A model generated the notes under the pieces. The model was not told where the DNA came from. It saw only the letters and a program-made list of their open reading frames with translations, and made no database searches. A stretch of DNA of 27,704 bases from NCBI GenBank assembly GCA_041821285.1, contig JBGUER010000018.1, positions 1 through 27,704 on the forward strand. Direction: 5' to 3'. The position numbers and the translations under genes are program-made. The stretch comes from JAJBWD01 sp041821285. Lineage in GTDB: Bacteria > Bacillota > Clostridia > Clostridiales > Clostridiaceae. Of the stretch, positions 1 to 7,300 are shown piece after piece (position 1 is the stretch's first letter; each line of letters starts with the position of its first letter).

Positions 1-438
1 GTGAGCAAAGCAATATTTAACGATTTCTATTCTCTCTTCAAAAGTAGTTTTTAATGTATCTAGCATATAGACCTCCGGTTTAGGATCATACTCCTTTAAT
101 TCTATATGATTATTATACATCTTTATCCATCTATCGAGTGTAGTTCTTGATGGAATATTATATTTAATAATTAATTCGTTTGGAGAACTGGTGCCGTTAA
201 GGTACTCCTTAACAACTCGTTCCTTGAATTCTTGTGAATAATAATTATTTCTGGTCTTATAAATAAATACAGATGCACCATATGTTTTGTACTTTTTAGC
301 CCAACCACGAACAACACCTTGTCCATGTTTTCCCATATTCAGTTCTATTGCAATTTTACTAGCTGATTTGAAACCTGACAGATAGTCGGTACATGCTTTT
401 ATTTTCTCTTCAACTGTATAACTTGATTTTCTGGACAT
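1..438 (-). CDS. IS3-family transposase OrfA-type helix-turn-helix protein (partial, C-terminus off window)
   Basis: An open frame of 146 codons runs off the left edge. It starts at ATG 436-438 behind a GGAGGTGG Shine-Dalgarno. The protein begins MSRKSSYTVEEKIKACTDYL and has two successive helix-turn-helix units. The first is around residues 8-50 (KIKACTDYLSG..SASKIAIELNMG). The second is around residues 70-110 (FKERVVKEYLNG..SPNELIIKYNIP..TTLDRWIKMY). This is the usual DNA-binding half of IS3-family transposases. The stretch ending FEERIEIVKYCFAH suggests a third HTH begins at the edge. The catalytic DDE half would be in orfB, outside the window. No frameshift or stop is seen in the visible part. 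Confidence 0.8.
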   Translation of the reverse strand, partial: MSRKSSYTVEEKIKACTDYLSGFKSASKIAIELNMGKHGQGVVRGWAKKYKTYGASVFIYKTRNNYYSQEFKERVVKEYLNGTSSPNELIIKYNIPSRTTLDRWIKMYNNHIELKEYDPKPEVYMLDTLKTTFEERIEIVKYCFAH

Positions 439-518
439 AATAAAATCCCACCTCCATAGATAAATGAAATTTAATTATTTCATATGTCTACTTAAGTGGG
501 ATTGTATCATTTCCTACA
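1..518 (-). mobile_element. IS3-family insertion sequence, left end (partial)
   Basis: The minus strand carries a transposase OrfA-type gene that starts at 438. Upstream of it, the sequence TGTAGGAAATGATACAATCC (reading inward from 518) looks like an IS150-group terminal inverted repeat, which typically begins TGTA and includes a CCCACTTAAGTAGAC-like tract. The outer boundary is therefore placed at 518. The other end, orfB and the target duplication lie outside the window, so neither completeness nor activity can be judged. Confidence 0.75.
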
Positions 519-582
519 GCTTTTTTTATGATTATATAATAAAAAAATGGGAATAATAATAGTTAGAGTATGAATATATTTT

Positions 583-611
583 ATGACACGTTTACTCTTT
601 AGTAGTATAAT
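583..611 (+). promoter_or_regulatory. Sigma-A-type promoter for the 652-1257 gene
   Basis: ATGACA (583-588) and TATAAT (606-611) are separated by 17 bp, about 40 bp upstream of the start codon at 652. It is the only clear promoter between the IS end and the gene. Confidence 0.5.
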
Positions 612-651
612 TACAATATACAGAAAATTCAAAATATAAAGGAGGGCTGAT

Positions 652-1257
652 ATGGGTAGCAAATATATAAACCATATAATAGAACATTATGATCCTAAAT
701 TTGCTAGTGATATCTTGGAAAATTACACTATAAGCTATATTAATGATTTTTGCAGTGGTAAAAATATAGGGCAGCATTTGTCAGAGATATTTGGAAACCT
801 TGCGTTTTTATATTCAATTAAAGATGTGGAAAATGAAAATAAAATTAGTTTTGTAGATAGATTTTTTAATGCAACTTATAGTATTAATAGTTTTCTAGCT
901 AGACATATTAGTGATTTTTTTGAAATAATATTATCTAATGATAAAGAATTGGTGAATTTTTATCTAGACAAATTAAATAGTGAAGACAATACTCTTTTTA
1001 ATGATGATAGAGCTATTTTGTATAAGGCGGTAATTTGTCCAGCATTAAATAATGAATTAGAAATAGAAGAAATATTAAAGAAAATAGAATATCCTTGGAG
1101 AAGTTATTATGAAATGTCTTCTTATTTCTATTATTATAACGATAATGTAGCTGCTTTAAAGTATATAAAACAGGCTATTGATTGTTGTCCATTATCACTC
1201 AAAAAAGAATATTTAAATAAGAAAAAAAGAATAATAGACAGCATATTAAAAGAATAA
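652..1257 (+). CDS. Hypothetical protein, 201 aa, probably helical
   Basis: The ATG at 652 follows a strong AAAGGAGGG Shine-Dalgarno, so the gene is very likely real. The product is not recognised. It is a soluble, acidic, helix-rich protein without signal peptide or membrane segment. The last 60 residues, including AALKYIKQAIDCCP, look like one tetratricopeptide-type helical pair, but there is no repeated array to support a TPR call. It stands alone between an insertion sequence and a convergent ferritin gene, with which it shares a bidirectional terminator. No function is proposed. Confidence 0.7.
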   Translation: MGSKYINHIIEHYDPKFASDILENYTISYINDFCSGKNIGQHLSEIFGNLAFLYSIKDVENENKISFVDRFFNATYSINSFLARHISDFFEIILSNDKELVNFYLDKLNSEDNTLFNDDRAILYKAVICPALNNELEIEEILKKIEYPWRSYYEMSSYFYYYNDNVAALKYIKQAIDCCPLSLKKEYLNKKKRIIDSILKE

Positions 1258-1290
1258 GCTGCTGAAATAGATCAGTAGCTTATTCTTTTA
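1251..1290. terminator. Bidirectional rho-independent terminator
   Basis: A 14-bp near-perfect stem (1251-1264 with 1273-1286, one G-T/A mismatch region) has an 8-nt loop. It is flanked by T-rich sequence on the right and A-rich sequence on the left. It serves the convergent genes ending at 1257 and 1288 and overlaps both gene ends. Confidence 0.75.
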
Positions 1291-1794
1291 TAAAGTTGGT
1301 GGAGTAAAAACTCTTAATGATAATTCTTCATTTAACATATAAATTAGAGTAGGGTCATTATTTGCTCTCTTTAATTTTTTCACTAGAGTATTAAAATTAT
1401 CTTCCTCTTCTACTTGTTCATCTATAAACCATTTTAATAAACTAATGGTTGCATGTTCCTTTTCATCTAGAGCTACATCCATTAAATTATATATTCTTTT
1501 TGTAACTTTCTTTTCGTGGTTTAAACTTTTTTCAAATACATCTAAAGCCCCTTCAAAATCATTTTCTGGTGCTTCTATTGATTTCAATATAACTCTTCCA
1601 TCCATTTGATTTAAATAATCAAAAAATTTCATTGCATGGAATCGTTCCTCTTGAACTTGAACTTTAAAGAAATTAGCAAACCCAGGCAAGTTCTGGTCCT
1701 CAAAATAGGCAGCCATAGAAAGATATAGATACTCAGAAAGTAATTCGAAATTAATTTGTTCGTTTATATCGGTTATTAAATTTTTGCTAAGCAA
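1288..1794 (-). CDS. ftnA: Bacterial non-heme ferritin (FtnA-type)
   Basis: Iron-storage protein of 168 aa, the usual length for FtnA subunits that assemble into a 24-mer cage. All expected ferroxidase residues are present at E. coli FtnA numbering: E17, Y24, E50, H53, E94, E126, Q127 and E130. The motif EERFHAMKFFDYL is characteristic. The start is TTG (1792-1794). A GGAGGT lies six bases upstream, and the next Met is residue 27, inside the first helix, so the TTG start is well supported. It is transcribed alone from a consensus promoter at 1826-1854 and ends in a bidirectional terminator. There is no heme-ligating Met that would suggest a bacterioferritin. Confidence 0.93.
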   Translation of the reverse strand: MLSKNLITDINEQINFELLSEYLYLSMAAYFEDQNLPGFANFFKVQVQEERFHAMKFFDYLNQMDGRVILKSIEAPENDFEGALDVFEKSLNHEKKVTKRIYNLMDVALDEKEHATISLLKWFIDEQVEEEDNFNTLVKKLKRANNDPTLIYMLNEELSLRVFTPPTL

Positions 1795-1825
1795 AGTATT
1801 ACCTCCTTATATTTTTAATAATATA

Positions 1826-1854
1826 ATTTTACATGAAATTGAATAATGTGTCAA
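1826..1854 (-). promoter_or_regulatory. Sigma-A promoter of ferritin gene
   Basis: On the minus strand TTGACA (1854-1849), a 17-bp spacer and TAAAAT (1831-1826) precede the ferritin ribosome-binding site by about 20 bp. The -35 box matches consensus exactly. Confidence 0.7.
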
Positions 1855-1879
1855 TAATCCTTATTAAATAACAATCTTT

Positions 1880-2440
1880 TTAAATTACATTTAAATCTAG
1901 ATTTATTTTACCATCTTTAACTTCTATTATTCGGTCCGCTTTTTCGGCTATTTTTCTATCGTGTGTTATTATCAAGAATGTAGTTTTAAATTTCTCGTTA
2001 ACATTTCTTAGTATTTTATATATAGTTTCTGTTGTGTCTGAATCTAAGTTTCCTGTAGGTTCATCTGCTCTCTCTAGTATCTCCTTAGAAGGTTTCTTAT
2101 TATTCATTAAATAGGGAATTAACACATTTTCATAAGCAGTAAATTCAGGTAAAAGATAATGGAATTGAAATATGAATCCTATAGTTTGATTTCTTAAATA
2201 AGCAAGTTCGTTTTTCTTCATTTTATCAGTTGGGTTTCCTCCAATAAAAATTTCGCCTGAAGTAGGTTTATCTAGAGTTCCTATTATATTTAAAATAGTA
2301 CTTTTACCAGAACCAGATTGACCGATTATGGAATTAAAAGAATTTTCTTTTATATTTAAATTTATATCATATAATACTTGTGTTTTGATTTTATCACCAT
2401 ATATTTTATTAATATGTTTAAGTTCTATTATATTAGCCAT
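1880..2440 (-). CDS. ABC transporter ATP-binding protein (LolD/MacB type) lacking the signature motif
   Basis: A 186-aa ATPase with Walker A GQSGSGKST (residues 40-48), the Q-loop region around FQFHYLLPEFTAYENV (91-106), the Walker B/D-loop end DEPTGNLDS (126-134) and H-loop Thr-His at 159-160. The segment normally between about residues 125 and 126 is missing. This segment holds the helical subdomain end, the LSGGQ signature and the hydrophobic Walker B strand, about 40 residues in this family. ILERA runs directly into DEPTGNL. The reading frame is preserved and family length is usually about 225 aa. ATP-driven dimer closure should be impaired, so this may be a decaying gene or a regulatory remnant. 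It starts at ATG 2440 behind GGAGG and overlaps the permease by 8 bp. Confidence 0.85.
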   Translation of the reverse strand: MANIIELKHINKIYGDKIKTQVLYDINLNIKENSFNSIIGQSGSGKSTILNIIGTLDKPTSGEIFIGGNPTDKMKKNELAYLRNQTIGFIFQFHYLLPEFTAYENVLIPYLMNNKKPSKEILERADEPTGNLDSDTTETIYKILRNVNEKFKTTFLIITHDRKIAEKADRIIEVKDGKINLDLNVI

Positions 2441-3476
2441 TTTTAATTACCTCCATAGGATCAAGTTTGGAAGACCTTCTAGCTGGTATGAAAGCAGCTA
2501 TAGTTGAAGCTAGTATTGCGATTAAAGCAGAGATTGCAATGAATTTATAATCAATAAGTAAAGCTACAACTGGTGTTCCATCTGGATTTAGAGCAAATTT
2601 AGAAAAACTAAACATAAGTCCTAAACCTAAAATTATTCCGAGTATTGCGCCTAAGATTCCAAGAATAATTCCTTGATATAAAAATATTAAGGAAGCATCT
2701 TTATCTTTTATTCCCATAGCTTTTAATATTCCAATTTGTTTAGATCTTTGTACAACTGAAATAGCCAAAACACTTGCTATCCCAAGAACTACAGATACTA
2801 TTACAAAAAACTGAATCATATAGCTTGAAACGCTTTGACCGTTTAAACCGCTTAATAATTGCTCGTTTTGGTCCATCCAGTTATCTACAACTAAGGTGGA
2901 ATCATTTAAAGAAGTATTTATATTAGTTGCTATAGATTGAACATTAAAAGCTTCATTTTCAGGAACTTGCATTTCTATAGAAGTTATTTTATTTTCTAAA
3001 TTAAATATATTTTGATCTGTGTTTAAATTTGAAATAAGCCAAGATTTATTTAATGAAGCTACTTTAAGGTCAAATATACCAACCACTTTAACTTCTGAAT
3101 TATCTCCTTTTGTTGTTGTGATGTTTACAATGTCATTTAAGTTTATCTTAAGTTCTTCTTGAAGGCTTGTACCTATTAAAACTTCATTATTTGAAGAGGG
3201 CATAAATCCATCTACTAATCTATCGTTTATATTATAAATTTTATCGCTGTTGATTAAATCCAACCCTCTAAATAGAACGGAATCATCTTTTGAAGTTATT
3301 GTTATTTGGGGTGAATTTCCTATAGTTGAATTAACTAAACTTTTTTGAAGACCAAATATTAAAGATCCTATAAAAACTTGTACAGATACACCTATTGCGA
3401 TACCTATAGCTATAAGGGCAGTTTGACCTTTATTAGATTTTAAGAATCTTATTGCAATTTTAAGTGGCAATCTCAT
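2433..3476 (-). CDS. ABC transporter permease, MacB/LolE (FtsX-like) family, apparently shortened
   Basis: A 347-aa membrane protein with FtsX-family topology. One N-terminal membrane helix (about 18-42) precedes an extracellular domain. Three C-terminal helices follow (about 219-241, 262-286 and 308-330), and the protein ends with the family signature PARRSSKLDPMEVIK. Relatives are usually about 390-410 aa. Between QITITSKDD (57-65) and SVLFRGLDL (66-74), family members have some 40-50 more residues of the periplasmic-core fold, and here the two strands are joined directly. It overlaps the upstream B12-binding gene by 4 bp (ATGA) and the downstream ATPase by 8 bp, so the three genes are translationally coupled. 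The substrate cannot be told; lipoprotein, peptide or antibiotic export are the usual roles. Confidence 0.85.
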   Translation of the reverse strand: MRLPLKIAIRFLKSNKGQTALIAIGIAIGVSVQVFIGSLIFGLQKSLVNSTIGNSPQITITSKDDSVLFRGLDLINSDKIYNINDRLVDGFMPSSNNEVLIGTSLQEELKINLNDIVNITTTKGDNSEVKVVGIFDLKVASLNKSWLISNLNTDQNIFNLENKITSIEMQVPENEAFNVQSIATNINTSLNDSTLVVDNWMDQNEQLLSGLNGQSVSSYMIQFFVIVSVVLGIASVLAISVVQRSKQIGILKAMGIKDKDASLIFLYQGIILGILGAILGIILGLGLMFSFSKFALNPDGTPVVALLIDYKFIAISALIAILASTIAAFIPARRSSKLDPMEVIKNG

Positions 3477-4123
3477 TTTGAATCCTCCTTTGAAAGGTTT
3501 AGTATATCCTGAAAATCTTTTATATAATAGTTTGCGGAAACTTCTTTATAAAGTTCTTTGTTAATATCGAAGGCATAACCTCCAACTAAAATTTTAACTT
3601 GTGGATTTATAGATTTTATTTTATTTATTGTGTCTTTTGTTGAGAAAAGATTATAGGTATTAGTAACTCTTATAAATATATATTTTGGGTCTAATACATT
3701 TATAGAATCTATAAAATCTTTTTTTGGAGTATTTGCTCCTATAAACACAGGATCATATCCAGCAAGTTCAAAAAAATCTGTTGCCATTCTAGCCCCAAGT
3801 TCATGATATTCTTCTGGAGGACATATAACTAATACTTTTCCCATATTGGACAATTTGTATTTATTGGTTTTTTCATTTATAACATAAGGATAGCAATTTT
3901 CTATTATAGTTCGTATTATAGAACTTCTTATATGTTCTTTCCAAATGCAACTTTCTTTGCTCCCCACGCAAATCATGTTGTTTAGTGCTGGAGAGAGAAT
4001 ATTAGAATATAAATCTACAATTCCAATATATTCTTTTTTTAGTTTTTCTAATACTAAATTTAATGATTGAAATTTTTTCTCTTCATACAGTAAAAATTTA
4101 AATTCTTTCAAAAAAATATTCAT
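3473..4123 (-). CDS. Cobalamin (B12)-binding domain protein
   Basis: A 216-aa protein with the two-part architecture of methionine-synthase-type B12 modules. An N-terminal four-helix cap (about 1-90) includes an EH pair at 63-64. A Rossmann-like domain (about 95-205) carries YHELG with His107 in the place of the lower-axial-ligand His of DxHxxG; the Asp is replaced by Glu104/Glu105-Tyr. The later GANTP (129-133) and GGYAF (181-185) fit the same fold. There is no catalytic domain and no MerR-type DNA-binding domain. It resembles stand-alone B12 sensors or corrinoid proteins. It heads an operon with an ABC permease and ATPase (overlaps of 4 and 8 bp), an unusual pairing that suggests a sensory or handling role tied to that transporter. 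The start is ATG 4123 behind AGAGGTG. Confidence 0.78.
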   Translation of the reverse strand: MNIFLKEFKFLLYEEKKFQSLNLVLEKLKKEYIGIVDLYSNILSPALNNMICVGSKESCIWKEHIRSSIIRTIIENCYPYVINEKTNKYKLSNMGKVLVICPPEEYHELGARMATDFFELAGYDPVFIGANTPKKDFIDSINVLDPKYIFIRVTNTYNLFSTKDTINKIKSINPQVKILVGGYAFDINKELYKEVSANYYIKDFQDILNLSKEDSK

Positions 4124-4250
4124 AAAATCACCTCTTGTATTTAATATTTAATATTTATTAATAATAAATACATTTTACTATAAAAAACATAAAATTAAAT
4201 AACTTTTATATTTTTATTTGCATATTATTTAATTGAACTAATTTTAGTAT

Positions 4251-4374
4251 ATTATTCTTCTTAGTAAGAATAATTTAATATAAAGCTCTAAGTAGAAAAT
4301 GCTTAGAGTTTAATTTTAAATATTAAACACAGGATAACAAATATTATCATATTATAAAATGTGATTGATAATAT
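4251..4374 (+). promoter_or_regulatory. Leader with three successive hairpins upstream of the guanylyltransferase gene
   Basis: Three inverted repeats follow one another. One is 9 bp at 4251-4259/4266-4274. The second is 7 bp at 4286-4292/4302-4308 and is followed by TTTAATTTT. The third is 9 bp at 4341-4349/4366-4374 and abuts the Shine-Dalgarno GAGGTG (4375-4380). The second could be an intrinsic terminator or attenuator and the third could mask translation initiation. No known riboswitch class is recognised. All arms except the second are pure or nearly pure A/T and may be partly chance. Confidence 0.3.
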
Positions 4375-4386
4375 GAGGTGAAGATT

Positions 4387-5448
4387 TTGATTTATGCACT
4401 TATTTTAGCTGGTGGCAAGGGCGTTAGGTTATATCCTCTATCAAGAAAATCAAAACCTAAACAGTTCCTAAATGTATTTGGAAATAAGAGTTTTCTAAGA
4501 GATACCTTGGATAGGGTACTTCCTATTATAAATAAAGATAATGTTTATGTGGTAACTAATGAAGATTATAAAGAAAAAATATATGAAGAGACTGATGAGA
4601 TTAATAAGGAAAATATTTTTGTCGAACCAGAAAATAAGGAGACTGCTACGTGTATTGGGTTATCATGTGCTAAGTTATTAAAAAAGGATAAGGATGCAAC
4701 GTTGGTTGTTTTGCCTTCGGATCATTATATAGAGGGTAAAAGGGAGTTTAAAGATACTATACTTCAAGGAATAGAAATAGCAGAGAAAAAAAGGGGACTT
4801 GTAACTATTGGAGTTTTGCCTACAAGACCAGAGACTGGTTATGGATATATTAAAATGGGGAGTAGGACTAATGCTGCAATTGAAAGTTATAAGGTTGAAA
4901 GATTTTTAGAAAAGCCTAATATTGATGTGGCTAAGGATTTAATAGAAACTAAAAATTATTTGTGGAATAGTGGTATTTATATATTTAGAGCAGATATATA
5001 TTTAAGAGAAATGGAAAAATATCTTCCGCATATGTATAAAAATATTATTAATATTTATCAAACTATTGGAACGGATGAAGAGAAGCAAACTATTGAAGAA
5101 CAGTATAGGTTAATAGATGGGATATCGGTAGATTTTGGAATAATGCAAAAGACTAGGAAAGGGTATGTGGTTAAATGCAATTTCCTTTGGGATGATATAG
5201 GAACATTTGGTGCTATTTCTAGATATATTAATAAAAAAAGAGATAGTTTTGGGAAATCCTACATGGAAGACAGTGAAAATTGTTTTGTTTACTCAAAAGA
5301 TAAGCTTATTATAGGGTTTGGGATAAAGGATTTGATTATTGTGGAGTCAAAAGATGTTATTCTAATAATGGAGAAAAATAAAGATCAAGAATTAAAGCAC
5401 CTAGTTAATAAGTTGATAGAAGATAAAAGTTTTGATGAGTATTTATAA
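4387..5448 (+). CDS. manC: Mannose-1-phosphate guanylyltransferase
   Basis: Makes GDP-mannose from GTP and mannose-1-phosphate in the cytoplasm. The N-terminus carries the nucleotidyltransferase signature LILAGGKGVRLYPLSRKSKP followed by KQFL. LPSDHY, ETGYGY, FLEKP and WDDIGTF follow in family order. The product is 353 aa, the usual length of the monofunctional enzyme, with no C-terminal isomerase domain. The frame is open from GTG 4378. However, GAGGTG at 4375-4380 would itself contain that GTG and sits six bases from TTG 4387, so TTG is preferred (protein starting MIYALILAGG). No phosphomannomutase or GDP-sugar gene is adjacent. A 15-bp hairpin terminator follows. Confidence 0.9.
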   Translation: MIYALILAGGKGVRLYPLSRKSKPKQFLNVFGNKSFLRDTLDRVLPIINKDNVYVVTNEDYKEKIYEETDEINKENIFVEPENKETATCIGLSCAKLLKKDKDATLVVLPSDHYIEGKREFKDTILQGIEIAEKKRGLVTIGVLPTRPETGYGYIKMGSRTNAAIESYKVERFLEKPNIDVAKDLIETKNYLWNSGIYIFRADIYLREMEKYLPHMYKNIINIYQTIGTDEEKQTIEEQYRLIDGISVDFGIMQKTRKGYVVKCNFLWDDIGTFGAISRYINKKRDSFGKSYMEDSENCFVYSKDKLIIGFGIKDLIIVESKDVILIMEKNKDQELKHLVNKLIEDKSFDEYL

Positions 5449-5469
5449 ATGAGATATAAGTTTAATAAT

Positions 5470-5506
5470 ATAGGAATAATGTATTCAATACATTATTCCT
5501 ATATTT
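5470..5506. terminator. Bidirectional terminator, 15-bp stem
   Basis: A perfect 15-bp stem (5470-5484 with 5488-5502) and a 3-nt loop lie between the convergent manC and Cas6-like genes. The flanks are T-rich to the right and A-rich to the left, so it can act on both strands. Confidence 0.75.
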
Positions 5507-5513
5507 GTTACAA

Positions 5514-5981
5514 TTACATTGTTAATTCTTCTATATCGGTATTAAAATTATTTAAAACATCTAAATGATTTAAATTAATAATGTTAAAATTGTTTTTTTC
5601 GTAAAGTATAGTTTCTTTTGAAATTGTAAGACCTACAACTTTAAATTCGCTTTCACCAATTTTTAATGAATGACTATTAAATAGTTTTTGTACAAAATGA
5701 AGTATTAATTCGTAGATAGGAGACGTTATATACCAAGTAACTTTATCTTTAAATTTTATATAGGAATTATCTATTTCATATTTAGAACAATATAATTTAG
5801 AATAAGTTAAAAGGTATCTTTGCTTTTCATCATTCAAATTAATATGTTTTTTTCTTCTATTAGTGAAATCTTTTTTTTTGTCATTGATAATATTATTACA
5901 TAGGTCATCTAAATATGAATTGTATATTATCGGTAATGGGCTGTTGTTCTTTGGTATTAAATCAATTTTAAGTTTTATCAA
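5514..5981 (-). CDS. Orphan Cas6-like protein (N-terminal RAMP half only)
   Basis: A 155-aa protein whose layout matches the first half of Cas6, the CRISPR RNA-processing endonuclease. It opens with a basic beta strand and LP..Y (MIKLKIDLIPKNNSPLPIIY). A helix with polar and basic residues follows to residue 46. Then come LLTYSKLY (57-64), a ferredoxin-fold strand pair, ITSPIYELILHFVQKL (85-100) and IGESEFKVVGL (108-118). Cas6 is usually 220-250 aa, and the C-terminal half with the glycine-rich loop is absent. His46 and Tyr20 lie near where archaeal Cas6 has active-site residues, but this is only positional. The start is TTG 5981 with AGGAGG six bases upstream. No cas genes or repeats are nearby. 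The function may be RNA binding or none. Confidence 0.6.
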   Translation of the reverse strand: MIKLKIDLIPKNNSPLPIIYNSYLDDLCNNIINDKKKDFTNRRKKHINLNDEKQRYLLTYSKLYCSKYEIDNSYIKFKDKVTWYITSPIYELILHFVQKLFNSHSLKIGESEFKVVGLTISKETILYEKNNFNIINLNHLDVLNNFNTDIEELTM

Positions 5982-6185
5982 ATGAGACCTCCTTTAAGTG
6001 TTTGAAACATGAAGAAGTATAACACAAACAAATAGAATATATTATCATATCTTGTATATAATGTATTAAATGTGTAAGACATTTTTAGTCATAATAACAA
6101 AAAAAAAATCATAATTTGTGAAATTATTTTTAGTATATGATATAATAATTTAGGATAGATTATATTACAAAATCGGAGGACTAAA
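5982..6185. other. Divergent intergenic region
   Basis: 204 bp of AT-rich sequence separate the divergent Cas6-like and HD-GYP genes. It holds both ribosome-binding sites and a weak sigma-A candidate for the HD-GYP gene (TTGTGA 6116 region, TATAAT near 6141, spacing about 19). A 6-bp inverted repeat (AAATGT/ACATTT near 6068-6084) is too short to interpret. Confidence 0.3.
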
Positions 6186-7268
6186 ATGAGATACATACCT
6201 ATTGGTTGCGTAAAAGAAGGCATGATTTTGGGTAAGACTTTATATGGTGAAATGGGTGAAATTTTATTAAGAGAAGGGGCTATAGTACATTTATCCTATG
6301 TAAAAAAAATGAAGGAATTGGGCTATTTTGGTATATATATAGAAGATGAATTATCAGAAGGAATAAAGGTGCAGGATGTTATTAGTGAAGATTTAAAGAT
6401 GAAAACAGTTAAAGCTGTTAGAAATTTTATGCAATCTAGTTCTGATGAAAAGTTAGTAAAGAGATCTTTTAGCAATATAGAAAATTTGATTGAGGATATA
6501 GTAGATGAGATATTAGATAATAAAGATTTAGTTGTAAATATGGTGGATTTAAAAGTTGCAACTAATTATACTTTTTATCATTCTGTAAATGTATCTGTTT
6601 TAGCTTTAGTTTTAGGAGTGGCATTAAAATTAGATAGGGAAGAACTATATCTTTTAGGAATGACTTCTTTGCTTCATGATATGGGAAAAATATTTACGCC
6701 GAGTGAAATATTAGATAAGCCTGATAAATTAACTAAAGAAGAATATGATGAAATAAAAAAACATTCACAAAATGGTTATAGATATGTTAAGGAAAAATTA
6801 GATGTTAATACTAAAGTGTATGTTGGTATACAACAACACCATGAAAGATTTGATGGTACAGGTTATCCTAATGGGATAACTGGTAAAAAAATCAGCTTAT
6901 TTGGAAGGGTAATTGCAATATCTGATGTATTTGATGCATTGGTATCAGATAGGCCTTATAGGAAGGGGATTCTCCCATCAGAAGGTATGGAATATATTAT
7001 GGGCAGTGGAGGAACTTTATTTGATCCTGATATAGTAAATGTTTTTTCAAAAAAAATAGCTCCTTACCCAATCGGAACATGTGTTATACTTAGTAACGGT
7101 TATTTGGGTATAGTAGTAAAAAATTATGAAAATTATTGTTTAAGACCGCTAGTTAAAATAATAAAAGAAAATGAAAAATGTATTGAACCTTATTATATTA
7201 ATCTTTTGGACTCGAATTATGATGTAACAATAAAGTCGGTAGCGGATGCAATGGAAATGACGTCATAA
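6186..7268 (+). CDS. HD-GYP domain protein, probable cyclic-di-GMP phosphodiesterase
   Basis: A 360-aa cytoplasmic protein. The N-terminal about 110 residues form the small DUF3391-like or adaptor region that often precedes HD-GYP domains. The HD-GYP domain spans about 120-290 with the full metal-site set: H132, H164-D165 in LLHDMGK, H193, H218-H219, D223 in HERFDGTGYP, the GYP triad at 226-228 and D247 in ISDVFDAL. The C-terminal about 70 residues form a small beta-rich tail. There is no receiver, PAS or transmembrane sensor, so its input is unclear. Hydrolysis of c-di-GMP to GMP is the family role and all key residues are intact. The start is ATG 6186 behind CGGAGG. It is monocistronic with its own terminator. 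Confidence 0.92.
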   Translation: MRYIPIGCVKEGMILGKTLYGEMGEILLREGAIVHLSYVKKMKELGYFGIYIEDELSEGIKVQDVISEDLKMKTVKAVRNFMQSSSDEKLVKRSFSNIENLIEDIVDEILDNKDLVVNMVDLKVATNYTFYHSVNVSVLALVLGVALKLDREELYLLGMTSLLHDMGKIFTPSEILDKPDKLTKEEYDEIKKHSQNGYRYVKEKLDVNTKVYVGIQQHHERFDGTGYPNGITGKKISLFGRVIAISDVFDALVSDRPYRKGILPSEGMEYIMGSGGTLFDPDIVNVFSKKIAPYPIGTCVILSNGYLGIVVKNYENYCLRPLVKIIKENEKCIEPYYINLLDSNYDVTIKSVADAMEMTS

Positions 7269-7269
7269 A

Positions 7270-7300
7270 ATCCTGTGAATTAATCACAGGATCTTTTTTT
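7270..7300 (+). terminator. Rho-independent terminator of the HD-GYP gene
   Basis: A 9-bp stem ATCCTGTGA/TCACAGGAT (7270-7278, 7284-7292) with a 5-nt loop is followed by CTTTTTTT. It overlaps the tail of the convergent peptidase gene. Confidence 0.85.

Noticed and set aside
5514..5981. Cas6-like protein as an active crRNA endonuclease
   Set aside because: The C-terminal domain and glycine-rich loop needed for crRNA binding are missing, so activity is not claimed.
6068..6084. AAATGT/ACATTT inverted repeat upstream of the HD-GYP gene
   Set aside because: A 6-bp repeat in very AT-rich DNA is expected by chance, and it is not placed at a promoter box.
5982..6185. CRISPR repeats or other cas genes near the Cas6-like gene
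   Set aside because: No regularly spaced repeats and no cas1, cas2 or effector-like frame was found on either side or elsewhere in the window.
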